A model generated the notes under the pieces. That model ran no database searches. It had not been told where the DNA came from and was given only the letters and a program-made list of their open reading frames with translations. Shown piece after piece: positions 7,229-13,333 of a stretch of 13,333 nt of DNA. How positions within the stretch are numbered: position 1 is the first letter of the stretch; each line of letters begins with the position of its first letter. The stretch lies in NCBI RefSeq assembly GCF_948948975.1, contig NZ_CARBVX010000031.1, positions 1 through 13,333 of the forward strand, given 5' to 3'. Made by a program: the position numbers and the translations under genes. This DNA is from an uncultured Lactobacillus sp. (GTDB taxonomy: Bacteria > Bacillota > Bacilli > Lactobacillales > Lactobacillaceae).

Positions 7229-8602
7229 CTATTTTGAAACGTCGATAACTAAATGTTCATTTACAAATGACATCAAGCCAAGTTCACTAAGTTCACGGCC
7301 ATAACCAGATTTTTTAACACCACCGAATGGCAATTCAGGAGCAGTAATCCAGCGCCCGTTAATAACAGTCATCCCAGTTTCGATTTCACTTGCAACTTCT
7401 TGGGCATGAGTTCTATTTTCAGAAATAACACTAGATCCTAAACCAAAACTTGAGTCATTTGCTAGGGCAATCGCCTCTTCTTCGTTTTTGACCTTGAATA
7501 CTTCAGCAACTGGGCCAAATAATTCTTCGTCAAATAATGGGTTCTTCTTATCAATATTAGTTAAAATCATTGGGCGGAAGAAGGCACCAGAACTTTTTAT
7601 TTCAGGATATTGATAAGCAACTTCTGCGCCATGTTCAATTCCTTTTTTAACTTGCTCAGCTAACTTATCTGCAGCTCTTTGAGAATTCATTGGCGCAAGA
7701 CTAGTATTCTCATCTAAAGGATTACCAGGTTCAAGTCCAGCAAACGTATGATGCAAGATATTCATTACTTCGTCATAACGAGATTCAACAACAATAATTC
7801 GTTTAGAAGAAGTGCAGACTTGACCGCAATTATAGGTTCTGGCATCACTTAGTACATTCTTTAATACAGTAGAGTCAGCATCTGCCAAAACAATAAATGG
7901 ATCATTTCCACCTAATTCCATTGTCGATTTTTTAATATTTTTACCAGCGGCTTCTGCAACACTACTACCGCCACGTTCTGAGCCAGTTACTGCAACGCCT
8001 TGAACACGTTTATCAGCAATCACATCGCCAATTTGAGCATAAGACAAGAATAGGTTTTGCAGGCTTCCCTTTGGTGCACCAGCTTTTTCGATAATTTCTT
8101 CGGTTAATTGTGCTGAGCCTGGAACATTATGAGCGTGTTTTAAGATAATAGGATTTCCAACCATAAAATTAGGAGCAAAGACTCTAATTACTTGATAAAG
8201 TGGGAAGTTCCATGGTTCGCAAGCCATGATAATACCTGTAGACTGTTTTAGATAATAGGCATTTCCTAAATCTGTTTCTAAAGGGGTAGGTTCTAACATT
8301 TCCGGAGCCTTATCAGCGTAATAGTTACAAATATTTACACATAGATCTACTTCTTCAAGTGATTCACGATATAATTTTCCCATTTCTAAAGTCATGGTTT
8401 TTGCCATTTCTTCGCGATGCTTTTGAAAATTATTTGCTATCTCATGAAGTAATTTGCTTCTAGTAGCTGGTAGCTGATTACGCCAAGTTAGATATAACTT
8501 TTCTCCGGTTTCAAGTGCTTGCTCAATTTCTTCTTGAGTTGCAGTTGGATAACTTTTAATTAATTGGTTTGTATATGGATTAATTGATTCATATTTAGAC
8601 AT
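7229..8602 (-). CDS. gabD: NAD(P)-dependent aldehyde dehydrogenase, succinate-semialdehyde type
   Basis: This complete 457-residue aldehyde dehydrogenase probably oxidises succinate semialdehyde or a similar aldehyde to the acid with NAD(P)+. The active site is intact: N132 in EPWNFP, cofactor-binding K155, the GSERGG turn (207-212), general base E229 in MELGG, and nucleophile C263 in CGQVC. Length and motifs resemble the short Sad/GabD-type enzymes. The true substrate is not proven and the gene symbol is tentative. I chose the ATG at 8602, since the TTG at 8620 in the same frame lies at the start of the ribosome binding site AAGAGGAAA. It is preceded by a TATACA/TATAAT promoter containing a cre-like site, suggesting repression while preferred sugars are present. 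A terminator separates it from the regulator gene upstream. Confidence 0.88.
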   Translation of the reverse strand: MSKYESINPYTNQLIKSYPTATQEEIEQALETGEKLYLTWRNQLPATRSKLLHEIANNFQKHREEMAKTMTLEMGKLYRESLEEVDLCVNICNYYADKAPEMLEPTPLETDLGNAYYLKQSTGIIMACEPWNFPLYQVIRVFAPNFMVGNPIILKHAHNVPGSAQLTEEIIEKAGAPKGSLQNLFLSYAQIGDVIADKRVQGVAVTGSERGGSSVAEAAGKNIKKSTMELGGNDPFIVLADADSTVLKNVLSDARTYNCGQVCTSSKRIIVVESRYDEVMNILHHTFAGLEPGNPLDENTSLAPMNSQRAADKLAEQVKKGIEHGAEVAYQYPEIKSSGAFFRPMILTNIDKKNPLFDEELFGPVAEVFKVKNEEEAIALANDSSFGLGSSVISENRTHAQEVASEIETGMTVINGRWITAPELPFGGVKKSGYGRELSELGLMSFVNEHLVIDVSK

Positions 8603-8628
8603 AAAATTTCCTCTTTTCAATATAATAT

Positions 8629-8657
8629 ATTATAAAGCGCTTTCTTATAGATGTATA
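8629..8657 (-). promoter_or_regulatory. Promoter of the aldehyde dehydrogenase gene with cre-like site in the spacer
   Basis: On the minus strand TATACA (8657-8652) and TATAAT (8634-8629) are 17 bp apart. The spacer holds the perfect palindrome AAAGCGCTTT (8634-8643). This matches the centre of the CcpA cre consensus (TGAAAGCGCTTTCA type), but the outer TG/CA bases are not fully kept. CcpA bound here would block RNA polymerase directly. Promoter and palindrome are seen; CcpA control is inferred. Confidence 0.6.
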
Positions 8658-8700
8658 TAAAAATCACTTCTCTTTAGTAAGAAATTAAAAAGAAGTGATT
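8658..8700 (-). terminator. Intrinsic terminator of the hydrolase-regulator operon
   Basis: Reading on the minus strand, AATCACTTCT (8700-8691) pairs with AGAAGTGATT (8671-8662) around a 19-base loop and is followed by a T-run. It lies just after the regulator stop codon and just before the aldehyde dehydrogenase promoter, so the two units are separate. Confidence 0.75.
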
Positions 8701-8704
8701 AGAT

Positions 8705-9547
8705 TTATAATAACTTATTAATTTTTTCTAATAAAACATGATTATTATTCAGACGAGCAAGGGCGGCAGAATCATTTAAGTATTGAGCAGTCTTTTGCGA
8801 CGATCCATGTTGAGCAATATTATTTTGAGCTAATTGATAAAGAATGCGAGCAGCAAAATAAATTACATGTCGTTTTTTGCATAGATCATATCCCATATTT
8901 AATAACTTATCCGATTGTTCATAATCTTCATTACGACCATCAAATTCCCCACCATTACAAAGAATAGAAAGAAATTGCAATAAAGAATCTTCGTCTTCAA
9001 GCGGAACATTGGATATTGAAGACAAGATGATGTCATAATAATGTCGTGCTTTATGAACATCGTCTTGTAAGTCATAAACTTGACTACATCCTTTTAGAGC
9101 AAGAAGATAATAAATTTTATTTCGTTTTGATAAGTTTGCATCTAAAATTGAATTGAAATAATAGAGTGCGTCAGTTTTAGCATGATCTAGATTTAAGGCT
9201 AATAGGCCGCGTAGATAATAATAGTGAAGAACGTCTTCTTGCCGCACTAATTCGTCTTTATTAATACTACTTAAAATTTGAGCAACTTTTGGAAAATCAA
9301 GTTGAATAACTGCAAAGTCTGCCTCGAATAACTTGTGAGATGTTTTTTTGTTAGAGTCAACATCCATGATATCAGCTAAATTAATATTCATTCGGTCACA
9401 CAGACTATTTAAAATTTTTAGAGAAGGGATACGGCCATTATTTTCAAATTTACTTAATGTAGATTGAGTACAAATTCCATTGCATAGTTCAGTTTGAGAC
9501 AAACCTAATTTTTTACGAATGGAAACAAATTTGTTAATGTTGATCAT
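8705..9547 (-). CDS. XRE-type helix-turn-helix regulator with helical (TPR-like) C-terminal domain
   Basis: This 280-residue protein has an N-terminal XRE/Cro-type DNA-binding domain (about residues 5-60; LGLSQTELCNGICTQSTLSKFE is in the helix-turn-helix). About 210 residues of helix-rich sequence with paired Tyr/Leu/Ala positions follow, which looks like a tetratricopeptide-like array. This size and layout fits the Rgg/PlcR-like (RRNPP) regulators, many of which sense short peptides, but I see no peptide gene next to it. Its start codon overlaps the end of the hydrolase gene by 14 bases, with AAGGAG (9560-9555) 7 bases before the ATG, so the two are co-translated. The target is not evident; the hydrolase operon or the nearby dehydrogenase are candidates. 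Confidence 0.85.
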   Translation of the reverse strand: MININKFVSIRKKLGLSQTELCNGICTQSTLSKFENNGRIPSLKILNSLCDRMNINLADIMDVDSNKKTSHKLFEADFAVIQLDFPKVAQILSSINKDELVRQEDVLHYYYLRGLLALNLDHAKTDALYYFNSILDANLSKRNKIYYLLALKGCSQVYDLQDDVHKARHYYDIILSSISNVPLEDEDSLLQFLSILCNGGEFDGRNEDYEQSDKLLNMGYDLCKKRHVIYFAARILYQLAQNNIAQHGSSQKTAQYLNDSAALARLNNNHVLLEKINKLL

Positions 9548-10340
9548 TCTTCTTCTCCTTGATTGTCTGATACAAAAAATCTAAAGATTCATCAATATAA
9601 TCCATGGCGTAATCCATTGCATGCCCATGACCTTTAATGACTAATAATTCAACCTCATGGTCTTCGTTAGCTAAAAAGTCGATAAATTTTAAAACACCAT
9701 TTAGTGGAACTAATTCATGGGCAGAATTAATCATTTTTAGCCTTCCCAAGTGGCTAAGATCGTAATTTTCGACATCCATTTTTTTTAAAATAGATTGATC
9801 ATTTTTACCAGCATAGGTTTTTACAAAAAATTTATAGAATGATTCAAAAATATCATATAAATTTGTTAGTTTTAATTCATTGGCACCGTATCTTGATGGA
9901 ATAACATCTTTATGACTTTTCATCCAGTTCGAGAAGTCTACCGATGCTGACCACGTAACCGTAGGAAAACCGTAAATTCCAGCAATATATAAGGCTAGTG
10001 TGCCGCCGACACTTGCACCAATTTGTACAATATTTTGTTGATCGTCGTCATCGGTATAATCAGAATCTAAAAGCCATTCAACAAATTTCTTACTATCTTG
10101 GTGAGCAGCTGGATAAGTAAAAGCGGGTGCTAGCCGATAATCGGGAATTAAGGTCATAAAACCAGCGTTTGCTAACTTTATTCCTAAGTCCTTAACATCA
10201 TTTTTAGACCCGGCAAACCATCCTCCTCCATGCCAAAAGATTAAGAGTTTTGTTTGCGAAGTAGTATCATTTGGAAAATAGATATCAGTCTTCAAATTGT
10301 TATTTTCATCATAAATTATATCTTTTTTTATAACAACCAT
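9534..10340 (-). CDS. Alpha/beta hydrolase, esterase/lipase (HGGG) family
   Basis: This 268-residue cytoplasmic enzyme, without a signal peptide, probably hydrolyses short carboxylic esters. The oxyanion-hole motif HGGG (37-40) and the strand YRLAP (68-72) are typical of the hormone-sensitive-lipase-like esterases. The nucleophile elbow is GASVG with S110, and the catalytic His is H238 or H240 in KGHGHAMDY. The acid is less clear. The usual ...DELVP stretch reads SAHELVP, with His208 where Asp is expected, so E209 or another residue may serve. It is the first gene of a two-gene operon with the regulator that overlaps its end. AAGAGG lies 7 bases before the ATG and a TATAAT box lies at 10381-10376. 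The physiological substrate is unknown. Confidence 0.87.
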   Translation of the reverse strand: MVVIKKDIIYDENNNLKTDIYFPNDTTSQTKLLIFWHGGGWFAGSKNDVKDLGIKLANAGFMTLIPDYRLAPAFTYPAAHQDSKKFVEWLLDSDYTDDDDQQNIVQIGASVGGTLALYIAGIYGFPTVTWSASVDFSNWMKSHKDVIPSRYGANELKLTNLYDIFESFYKFFVKTYAGKNDQSILKKMDVENYDLSHLGRLKMINSAHELVPLNGVLKFIDFLANEDHEVELLVIKGHGHAMDYAMDYIDESLDFLYQTIKEKKNDQH

Positions 10341-10375
10341 AGTTACGCCTCTTAGTTATTTTATAACACACTAAT

Positions 10376-10381
10376 ATTATA
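10376..10381 (-). promoter_or_regulatory. -10 box for the hydrolase-regulator operon
   Basis: A TATAAT reads on the minus strand about 35 bases before the hydrolase ATG. Only a weak ATGACT-like -35 is present, at a long 19-bp spacing. The 167-bp region between the divergent genes holds no recognisable operator. Confidence 0.4.
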
Positions 10382-10507
10382 GAATAAATCTTAATAAATA
10401 AGTCATATTTGATTTTCTTCTATAATTAAGTTTAATTTGTAGGTTAGAGCGCCTATTTTACCTTGTTTTTGTTATCATTAATTTAACATACCGAGGAGGG
10501 CAGAAAA

Positions 10508-11107
10508 ATGTCTACTAAAACGAGTCGTAAATTAATTAATATTTTTACTATTGTTACTACAATTATTTTAATTTTGCTAAGTATTTACTGGTATAGGCTG
10601 GGAATTTTTACAAGTCAAGAAAAGATGAAGGCCTATTTAGCAGACAAGCAAGTTATCGGTCCTTTGATTTTTACATTAATTCAGGTCATCCAGGTTGTAA
10701 TTCCAATCATCCCTGGGGGAGTTTCATTACTTGGAGGAGTAATATTTTTTGGTCCAGTATGGGGCTTTATTTACAATTATGTTGGGATATGTTTAGGATC
10801 TATTATTTTGTTCTTTTTGGCCAGGCATTATGGAAAACCTTTTATATTGCATTTGGTTTCAGAAAAAACATATGAAAAATACATGAAGTGGACTACGAAT
10901 CAGAAGAAGTTTAATTGGTTTTTTGGACTATGTATTATTGCGCCAATGGCACCAGATGACATTTTATGTATGATTGCTGGATTAACTGAAATGAAGTTTT
11001 CAACATATTTATGGATAATTTTATTAGGAAAACCTTGGACAATTGCAGCCTATAGCTTGGGGTTAGTTTATGGTGCAAAATGGTTAGTAAAGTTAGTAGG
11101 CAAGTAA
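10508..11107 (+). CDS. TVP38/TMEM64 (VTT/SNARE-associated) family membrane protein
   Basis: This 199-residue multi-spanning membrane protein is of the DedA-related VTT superfamily. It has a membrane segment at about 10-28. The VTT core follows, with IPIIPGG (65-71), the FFGPVWG turn (80-86) and the glycine-rich stretch around 90-109. The conserved APMAPDD re-entrant motif is at 145-151, followed by IAGL. The match to the TVP38 type is clearer than in the paralogue at 5397-6092. Family members are linked to movement of lipids between membrane leaflets and to membrane stress, but no role is set for this one. The ribosome binding site GAGGAGGG is strong. Its TAA shares a base with the ATG of the next gene, so the acetyltransferase is translationally coupled to it. 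Confidence 0.88.
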   Translation: MSTKTSRKLINIFTIVTTIILILLSIYWYRLGIFTSQEKMKAYLADKQVIGPLIFTLIQVIQVVIPIIPGGVSLLGGVIFFGPVWGFIYNYVGICLGSIILFFLARHYGKPFILHLVSEKTYEKYMKWTTNQKKFNWFFGLCIIAPMAPDDILCMIAGLTEMKFSTYLWIILLGKPWTIAAYSLGLVYGAKWLVKLVGK

Positions 11108-11661
11108 TGCTAGAAACTGAAAGAATTATTTTAAGAAAAATTGAACCTAAAGATGCTCCTACTCTTCTTAAGTGGGGACAAGATAATATTTATCACAAAA
11201 GTGCGGGCTATCAATATTTACAAGATTTAGATGCAGCAAAAAAAAGTGTCCTTCAATATCAAGCACGTCCTTATAGTTACGGCGTAGTCTTAAAGAAAAA
11301 TAATCATTTAGTTGGTTTAGTCGAATTATATGAACGTGGACTAGATGAATATAATGGTTTGTTACTAACAAAGGATCTTGGTTTTTTGTTAGATAAAGAA
11401 TATTGGCACAACGGTTTAATGAGTGAGGCATTAGAATTAATTATCGATTTTGCTTTTAGAGAATTAGGGCAAAATCAAATTTGGGCAGGTACATTTGTTT
11501 CTAATACAAATTCACAAAAATTGTTGAAGAGACTAGGGTTTAGATATGTTTATACTACTGATTATTCGATGGTTTCTTCACTTTTTAATTATCAAGAAAA
11601 ATATTATTTGTTAACACCACAGGATTGGCATGATATAATGCAAATAAACATGAAATCCTAA
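11107..11661 (+). CDS. GNAT family N-acetyltransferase (RimJ/RimL-like)
   Basis: This 184-residue acetyl-CoA-dependent acetyltransferase starts with LETERIILRKIEPKDA, the usual opening of RimL-type GNAT proteins. Motif A, GFLLDKEYWHNGLMSEAL, supplies the acetyl-CoA pyrophosphate loop, and the NTNSQKLLKRLGF stretch is motif B. The acceptor could be a protein N-terminus or a small amine and cannot be told from sequence. I chose the ATG at 11107, which overlaps the stop of the preceding gene as TAATG, over the in-frame ATG at 11080, because the family opening begins there. The 3' end of the gene doubles as regulatory DNA: a near-perfect promoter (11611-11639) and the first arm of the serS T-box stem I lie inside its last codons. 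No terminator follows it. Confidence 0.88.
   Translation: MLETERIILRKIEPKDAPTLLKWGQDNIYHKSAGYQYLQDLDAAKKSVLQYQARPYSYGVVLKKNNHLVGLVELYERGLDEYNGLLLTKDLGFLLDKEYWHNGLMSEALELIIDFAFRELGQNQIWAGTFVSNTNSQKLLKRLGFRYVYTTDYSMVSSLFNYQEKYYLLTPQDWHDIMQINMKS
11611..11639 (+). promoter_or_regulatory. serS promoter inside the acetyltransferase gene
   Basis: TTAACA (11611-11616) and TATAAT (11634-11639) are exactly 17 bp apart, matching 5 of 6 and 6 of 6 consensus bases. Transcription should start near 11646, only about two bases before the inferred first pairing base of T-box stem I, which strongly supports its use. Confidence 0.8.
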
Positions 11662-11859
11662 GACTAATTTCAGAGAGCTCATGGTTGGTGTGAATGAGTA
11701 AAAAAGTCATTTCCAGATTTCGAATGTGGGTAGGTAATTCTACACGGCTAGCACCGTTATCGCTTTTTGAGTGTGGTATTTTTAACCAAATTTGGGTGGT
11801 ACCGCGAACCGTGTAAGCCGATTCGTCCCAGTGTAGGGATGAATCGGCTTTTTGTTTTA
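11646..11859 (+). promoter_or_regulatory. T-box riboswitch (tRNA-Ser responsive) of serS
   Basis: This leader senses uncharged tRNA-Ser and lets transcription continue into serS when serine charging is low. The conserved T-box core GGGTGGTACCGCG (11794-11806) is present. UGGU (11797-11800) pairs with the tRNA acceptor end. The distal stem I is CTCAT/ATGAG (11678-11682 with 11694-11698), and GACT (11662-11665) pairs with AGTC (11705-11708). The base of stem I appears to be ACAT-GAAAT (11648-11656) with ATTTC-GA-ATGT (about 11717-11727). The likely specifier is UCC (11712-11714), a serine codon, followed by A. Stem III is ACGG/CCGT near 11743-11757. The competing terminator is at 11815-11850. 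The specifier and lower stem are my own fold; the T-box itself is certain. Confidence 0.95.
11815..11859 (+). terminator. Conditional terminator of the serS T-box
   Basis: A 15-bp stem with one G-U pair joins 11815-11829 to 11836-11850 across a 6-base loop and is followed by a T-rich tract. It is the off state of the T-box and must be blocked by the antiterminator for serS to be transcribed. Confidence 0.9.
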
Positions 11860-11875
11860 TTTTTAAGGAGGAAAT

Positions 11876-13186
11876 ATGTTAGATATAAAAGTAATTCGAG
11901 AGAATTTAGACTGGTCAAAGAAAAAATTAGCTACACGAGGAATTAAACCAGAAGAATTAGATAAATTAGTAGCTATTGATAAAGAAAGACGTGAAGCTTT
12001 AACTAAGAGTGAACAATTAAAGCAAAAGCGTAATGAAGTATCTGATCAAATTGCTCAAGCTAAACGCAATAAAGAAGATGCAAGTGAAGCTATTAAAGCA
12101 ATGCGTGAAGTAGGTAAAGAAATTAAAGATTTAGATAAAGAAGTAGAAGATTTAACTGAAAAACAAAACTATATCTTACTTCGTTTACCTAACTTCCCAG
12201 CAGACTCAGATCCTATTGGTCCTGATGAAAGTTACAATGAAGAAGTTCGTAAGTGGCATGAACCTACTAAACTTGATTTTGAACCAAAACCTCACTGGGA
12301 AATTGGAACAGAATTGAATATTTTAGACTGGGATACTGCTGCTAAAGTTTCAGGTGCCCGCTTTGTTTATTACAAAGGTGCCGGTGCATTACTTGAACGT
12401 GCAGTTTCAAACTTTTTCTTAGATGAAAATACTAAAGATGGATATACAGAAGTAATCCCACCATACTTAGTTAATGATGCTTCTATGCAAGGAACTGGTC
12501 AATTCCCTAAGTTTACTGAAGATGTTTATACAATTGTAGATAATGATGATCCTGATAAGCCACGTGATTTAACCTTAATTCCAACTGCTGAAGTACCTTT
12601 AGTTAATTACTTCCGTGGCAAGATTTTAGATGGGGAGCAATTACCAATTAATGTAACTGCATTCTCTCCAGCTTTTAGAAGTGAAGCAGGATCAGCTGGA
12701 CGTGACACTCGTGGATTAATCAGAATGCACGAATTTAGAAAAGTTGAAATGGTAAAAATTGTTGATGAAGAAAGTTCATGGGATGAATTGGAAAAATTAA
12801 CCCATAATGCTGAACATTTACTTCAAAAACTTGGTTTACCATATCATGTAGTTGCGCTTTCAACTGGGGATGCAAGCTTTACTAGTGCGAAAACTTATGA
12901 TTTAGAAGTTTGGATGCCAGCACAAGACAAGTATCGTGAAATTTCAAGTTGTTCAAACTGTACTGACTTCCAAGCACGTCGTAGTTTGATTCGTTACAGA
13001 GACGAAAACGGTAAACTTCATTTAGCGCATACTTTAAATGGCTCTGGTCTAGCTGTAGGTAGAACAGTAGCTGCGATTTTAGAAAATTATCAAAATGAAG
13101 ACGGAACAGTAAATGTTCCAGAAGCTTTACAACCATATATGCATGGAATGAAGGTCATCACTAAGGAACCAAAATTTGGTGAATAA
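11876..13186 (+). CDS. serS: Seryl-tRNA synthetase
   Basis: This full-length 436-residue class II aminoacyl-tRNA synthetase charges tRNA-Ser with serine, using ATP. The N-terminal arm (about residues 27-100) is a long antiparallel coiled coil that grips the extra arm of tRNA-Ser. The catalytic domain carries motif 2, [14 protein letters not shown] (267-280), which includes the ATP-binding Arg268. The serine-pocket region lies near TAEVPL and CSNCTDFQ. Motif 3 is [15 protein letters not shown] (from Gly389), with its ATP-contacting Arg396. An AAGGAGG site (11865-11871) lies 4 bases before the ATG. Expression is set by the T-box in front and closed by the terminator at 13203-13246. Codon use seems more uniform than in its neighbours, as expected for a highly expressed gene. 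Confidence 0.98.
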   Translation: MLDIKVIRENLDWSKKKLATRGIKPEELDKLVAIDKERREALTKSEQLKQKRNEVSDQIAQAKRNKEDASEAIKAMREVGKEIKDLDKEVEDLTEKQNYILLRLPNFPADSDPIGPDESYNEEVRKWHEPTKLDFEPKPHWEIGTELNILDWDTAAKVSGARFVYYKGAGALLERAVSNFFLDENTKDGYTEVIPPYLVNDASMQGTGQFPKFTEDVYTIVDNDDPDKPRDLTLIPTAEVPLVNYFRGKILDGEQLPINVTAFSPAFRSEAGSAGRDTRGLIRMHEFRKVEMVKIVDEESSWDELEKLTHNAEHLLQKLGLPYHVVALSTGDASFTSAKTYDLEVWMPAQDKYREISSCSNCTDFQARRSLIRYRDENGKLHLAHTLNGSGLAVGRTVAAILENYQNEDGTVNVPEALQPYMHGMKVITKEPKFGE

Positions 13187-13202
13187 AATTTAATAAAGTA
13201 GG

Positions 13203-13246
13203 AATGGTATTCAATTGCTGAAAGAGCAAAAGAATACCATTTTTTT
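13203..13246 (+). terminator. Intrinsic terminator of serS
   Basis: AATGGTATTC (13203-13212) pairs with GAATACCATT (13232-13241), with an inner TTGCT/AGCAA pairing, and is followed by a run of six T. It closes the serS unit 16 bases after the stop codon. Confidence 0.92.
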
Positions 13247-13278
13247 CATATTTAAAATTCGAGAGAAAAGGCTTGGAA

Positions 13279-13304
13279 TTAGCACTCTAAAAAAATATTG
13301 CTAA
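13279..13304. promoter_or_regulatory. CIRCE-like imperfect inverted repeat
   Basis: TTAGCACTC (13279-13287) is a perfect left half of the HrcA operator CIRCE. After 8 bases comes TATTGCTAA (13296-13304), matching 7 of 9 bases of the right half; the usual spacing is 9. A possible -35, TTGACG, follows at 13322-13327, but the gene lies outside the window. It could also be a chance AT-rich hairpin. Confidence 0.35.
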
Positions 13305-13333
13305 TTTTTTACAAAAAAGGGTTGACGAAAAGT

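Noticed and set aside
8603..8620. TTG start at 8620 for the aldehyde dehydrogenase
   Set aside because: The extra codons are the ribosome binding site AAGAGGAAA itself. The ATG at 8602 is preferred.
10341..10507. Search for a short signal-peptide gene beside the Rgg/PlcR-like regulator
   Set aside because: Neither this gap nor 8603-8704 contains a short frame with a start, a ribosome binding site and a hydrophobic or secretion-like sequence.
11080..11106. ATG start at 11080 for the acetyltransferase
   Set aside because: This would add nine residues encoded within the VTT gene. The family's usual opening begins at the ATG overlapping the stop at 11107.
11168..11431. 87-codon open frame on the minus strand
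   Set aside because: It lies inside the clear GNAT gene on the other strand and shows no domain or start signal.
12882..13136. 84-codon open frame on the minus strand
   Set aside because: It is antisense to conserved serS sequence including motif 3, so it is a shadow frame.

Overview
The window looks like chromosomal DNA from a low-GC Lactobacillaceae species, most likely the Lactobacillus acidophilus/johnsonii/gasseri group. The basis is strong AT richness, AAGGAGG-type ribosome binding sites, TATAAT promoters, compact intrinsic terminators, a T-box in front of serS, and the protein families present. The species is inferred from general resemblance; no search was run. No tRNA, rRNA, CRISPR array, insertion sequence or phage gene is visible. 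Genes fill almost everything, and no gene-free stretch reaches 300 bases. The longest gaps are the serS leader (about 214 bases), 1-170, 10341-10507 and 5262-5396.

Left part (1-4455): a TetR-family repressor and a very large MMPL/RND-type membrane protein form a two-gene operon. In front of it lie two identical-pattern operators (GTAGA-N6-TCTAC) exactly 21 bp apart, overlapping the likely promoter, so the repressor probably controls its own operon. The MMPL protein carries two blocks of xxxLxxG heptad repeats between its two membrane halves.

Middle part (4456-10340): a convergent Cof-type HAD phosphatase (-), a VTT/TVP38-type membrane protein (+), a zinc-ribbon membrane protein (+), then three minus-strand genes. 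These are an alpha/beta hydrolase overlapping a helix-turn-helix regulator with a helical C-terminal part, and, after a terminator, an aldehyde dehydrogenase of the succinate-semialdehyde type. The dehydrogenase promoter has a cre-like AAAGCGCTTT palindrome between its -35 and -10, which suggests CcpA control. Convergent junctions are closed by hairpins that can work in both directions.

Right part (10508-13246): a second VTT/TVP38 protein and a GNAT acetyltransferase are translationally coupled (TAATG). They are followed by seryl-tRNA synthetase under a textbook T-box riboswitch. A near-consensus promoter for serS lies inside the end of the acetyltransferase gene, and the base of T-box stem I appears to be encoded by its last codons and stop. 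After the serS terminator the window ends with a CIRCE-like imperfect inverted repeat and a possible -35 element of the next gene.

I found no clearly new multi-gene system. The most interesting signals are regulatory: the paired TetR operators, the serS leader nested in the upstream gene, the cre-in-spacer promoter, and the overlapping esterase/regulator pair.
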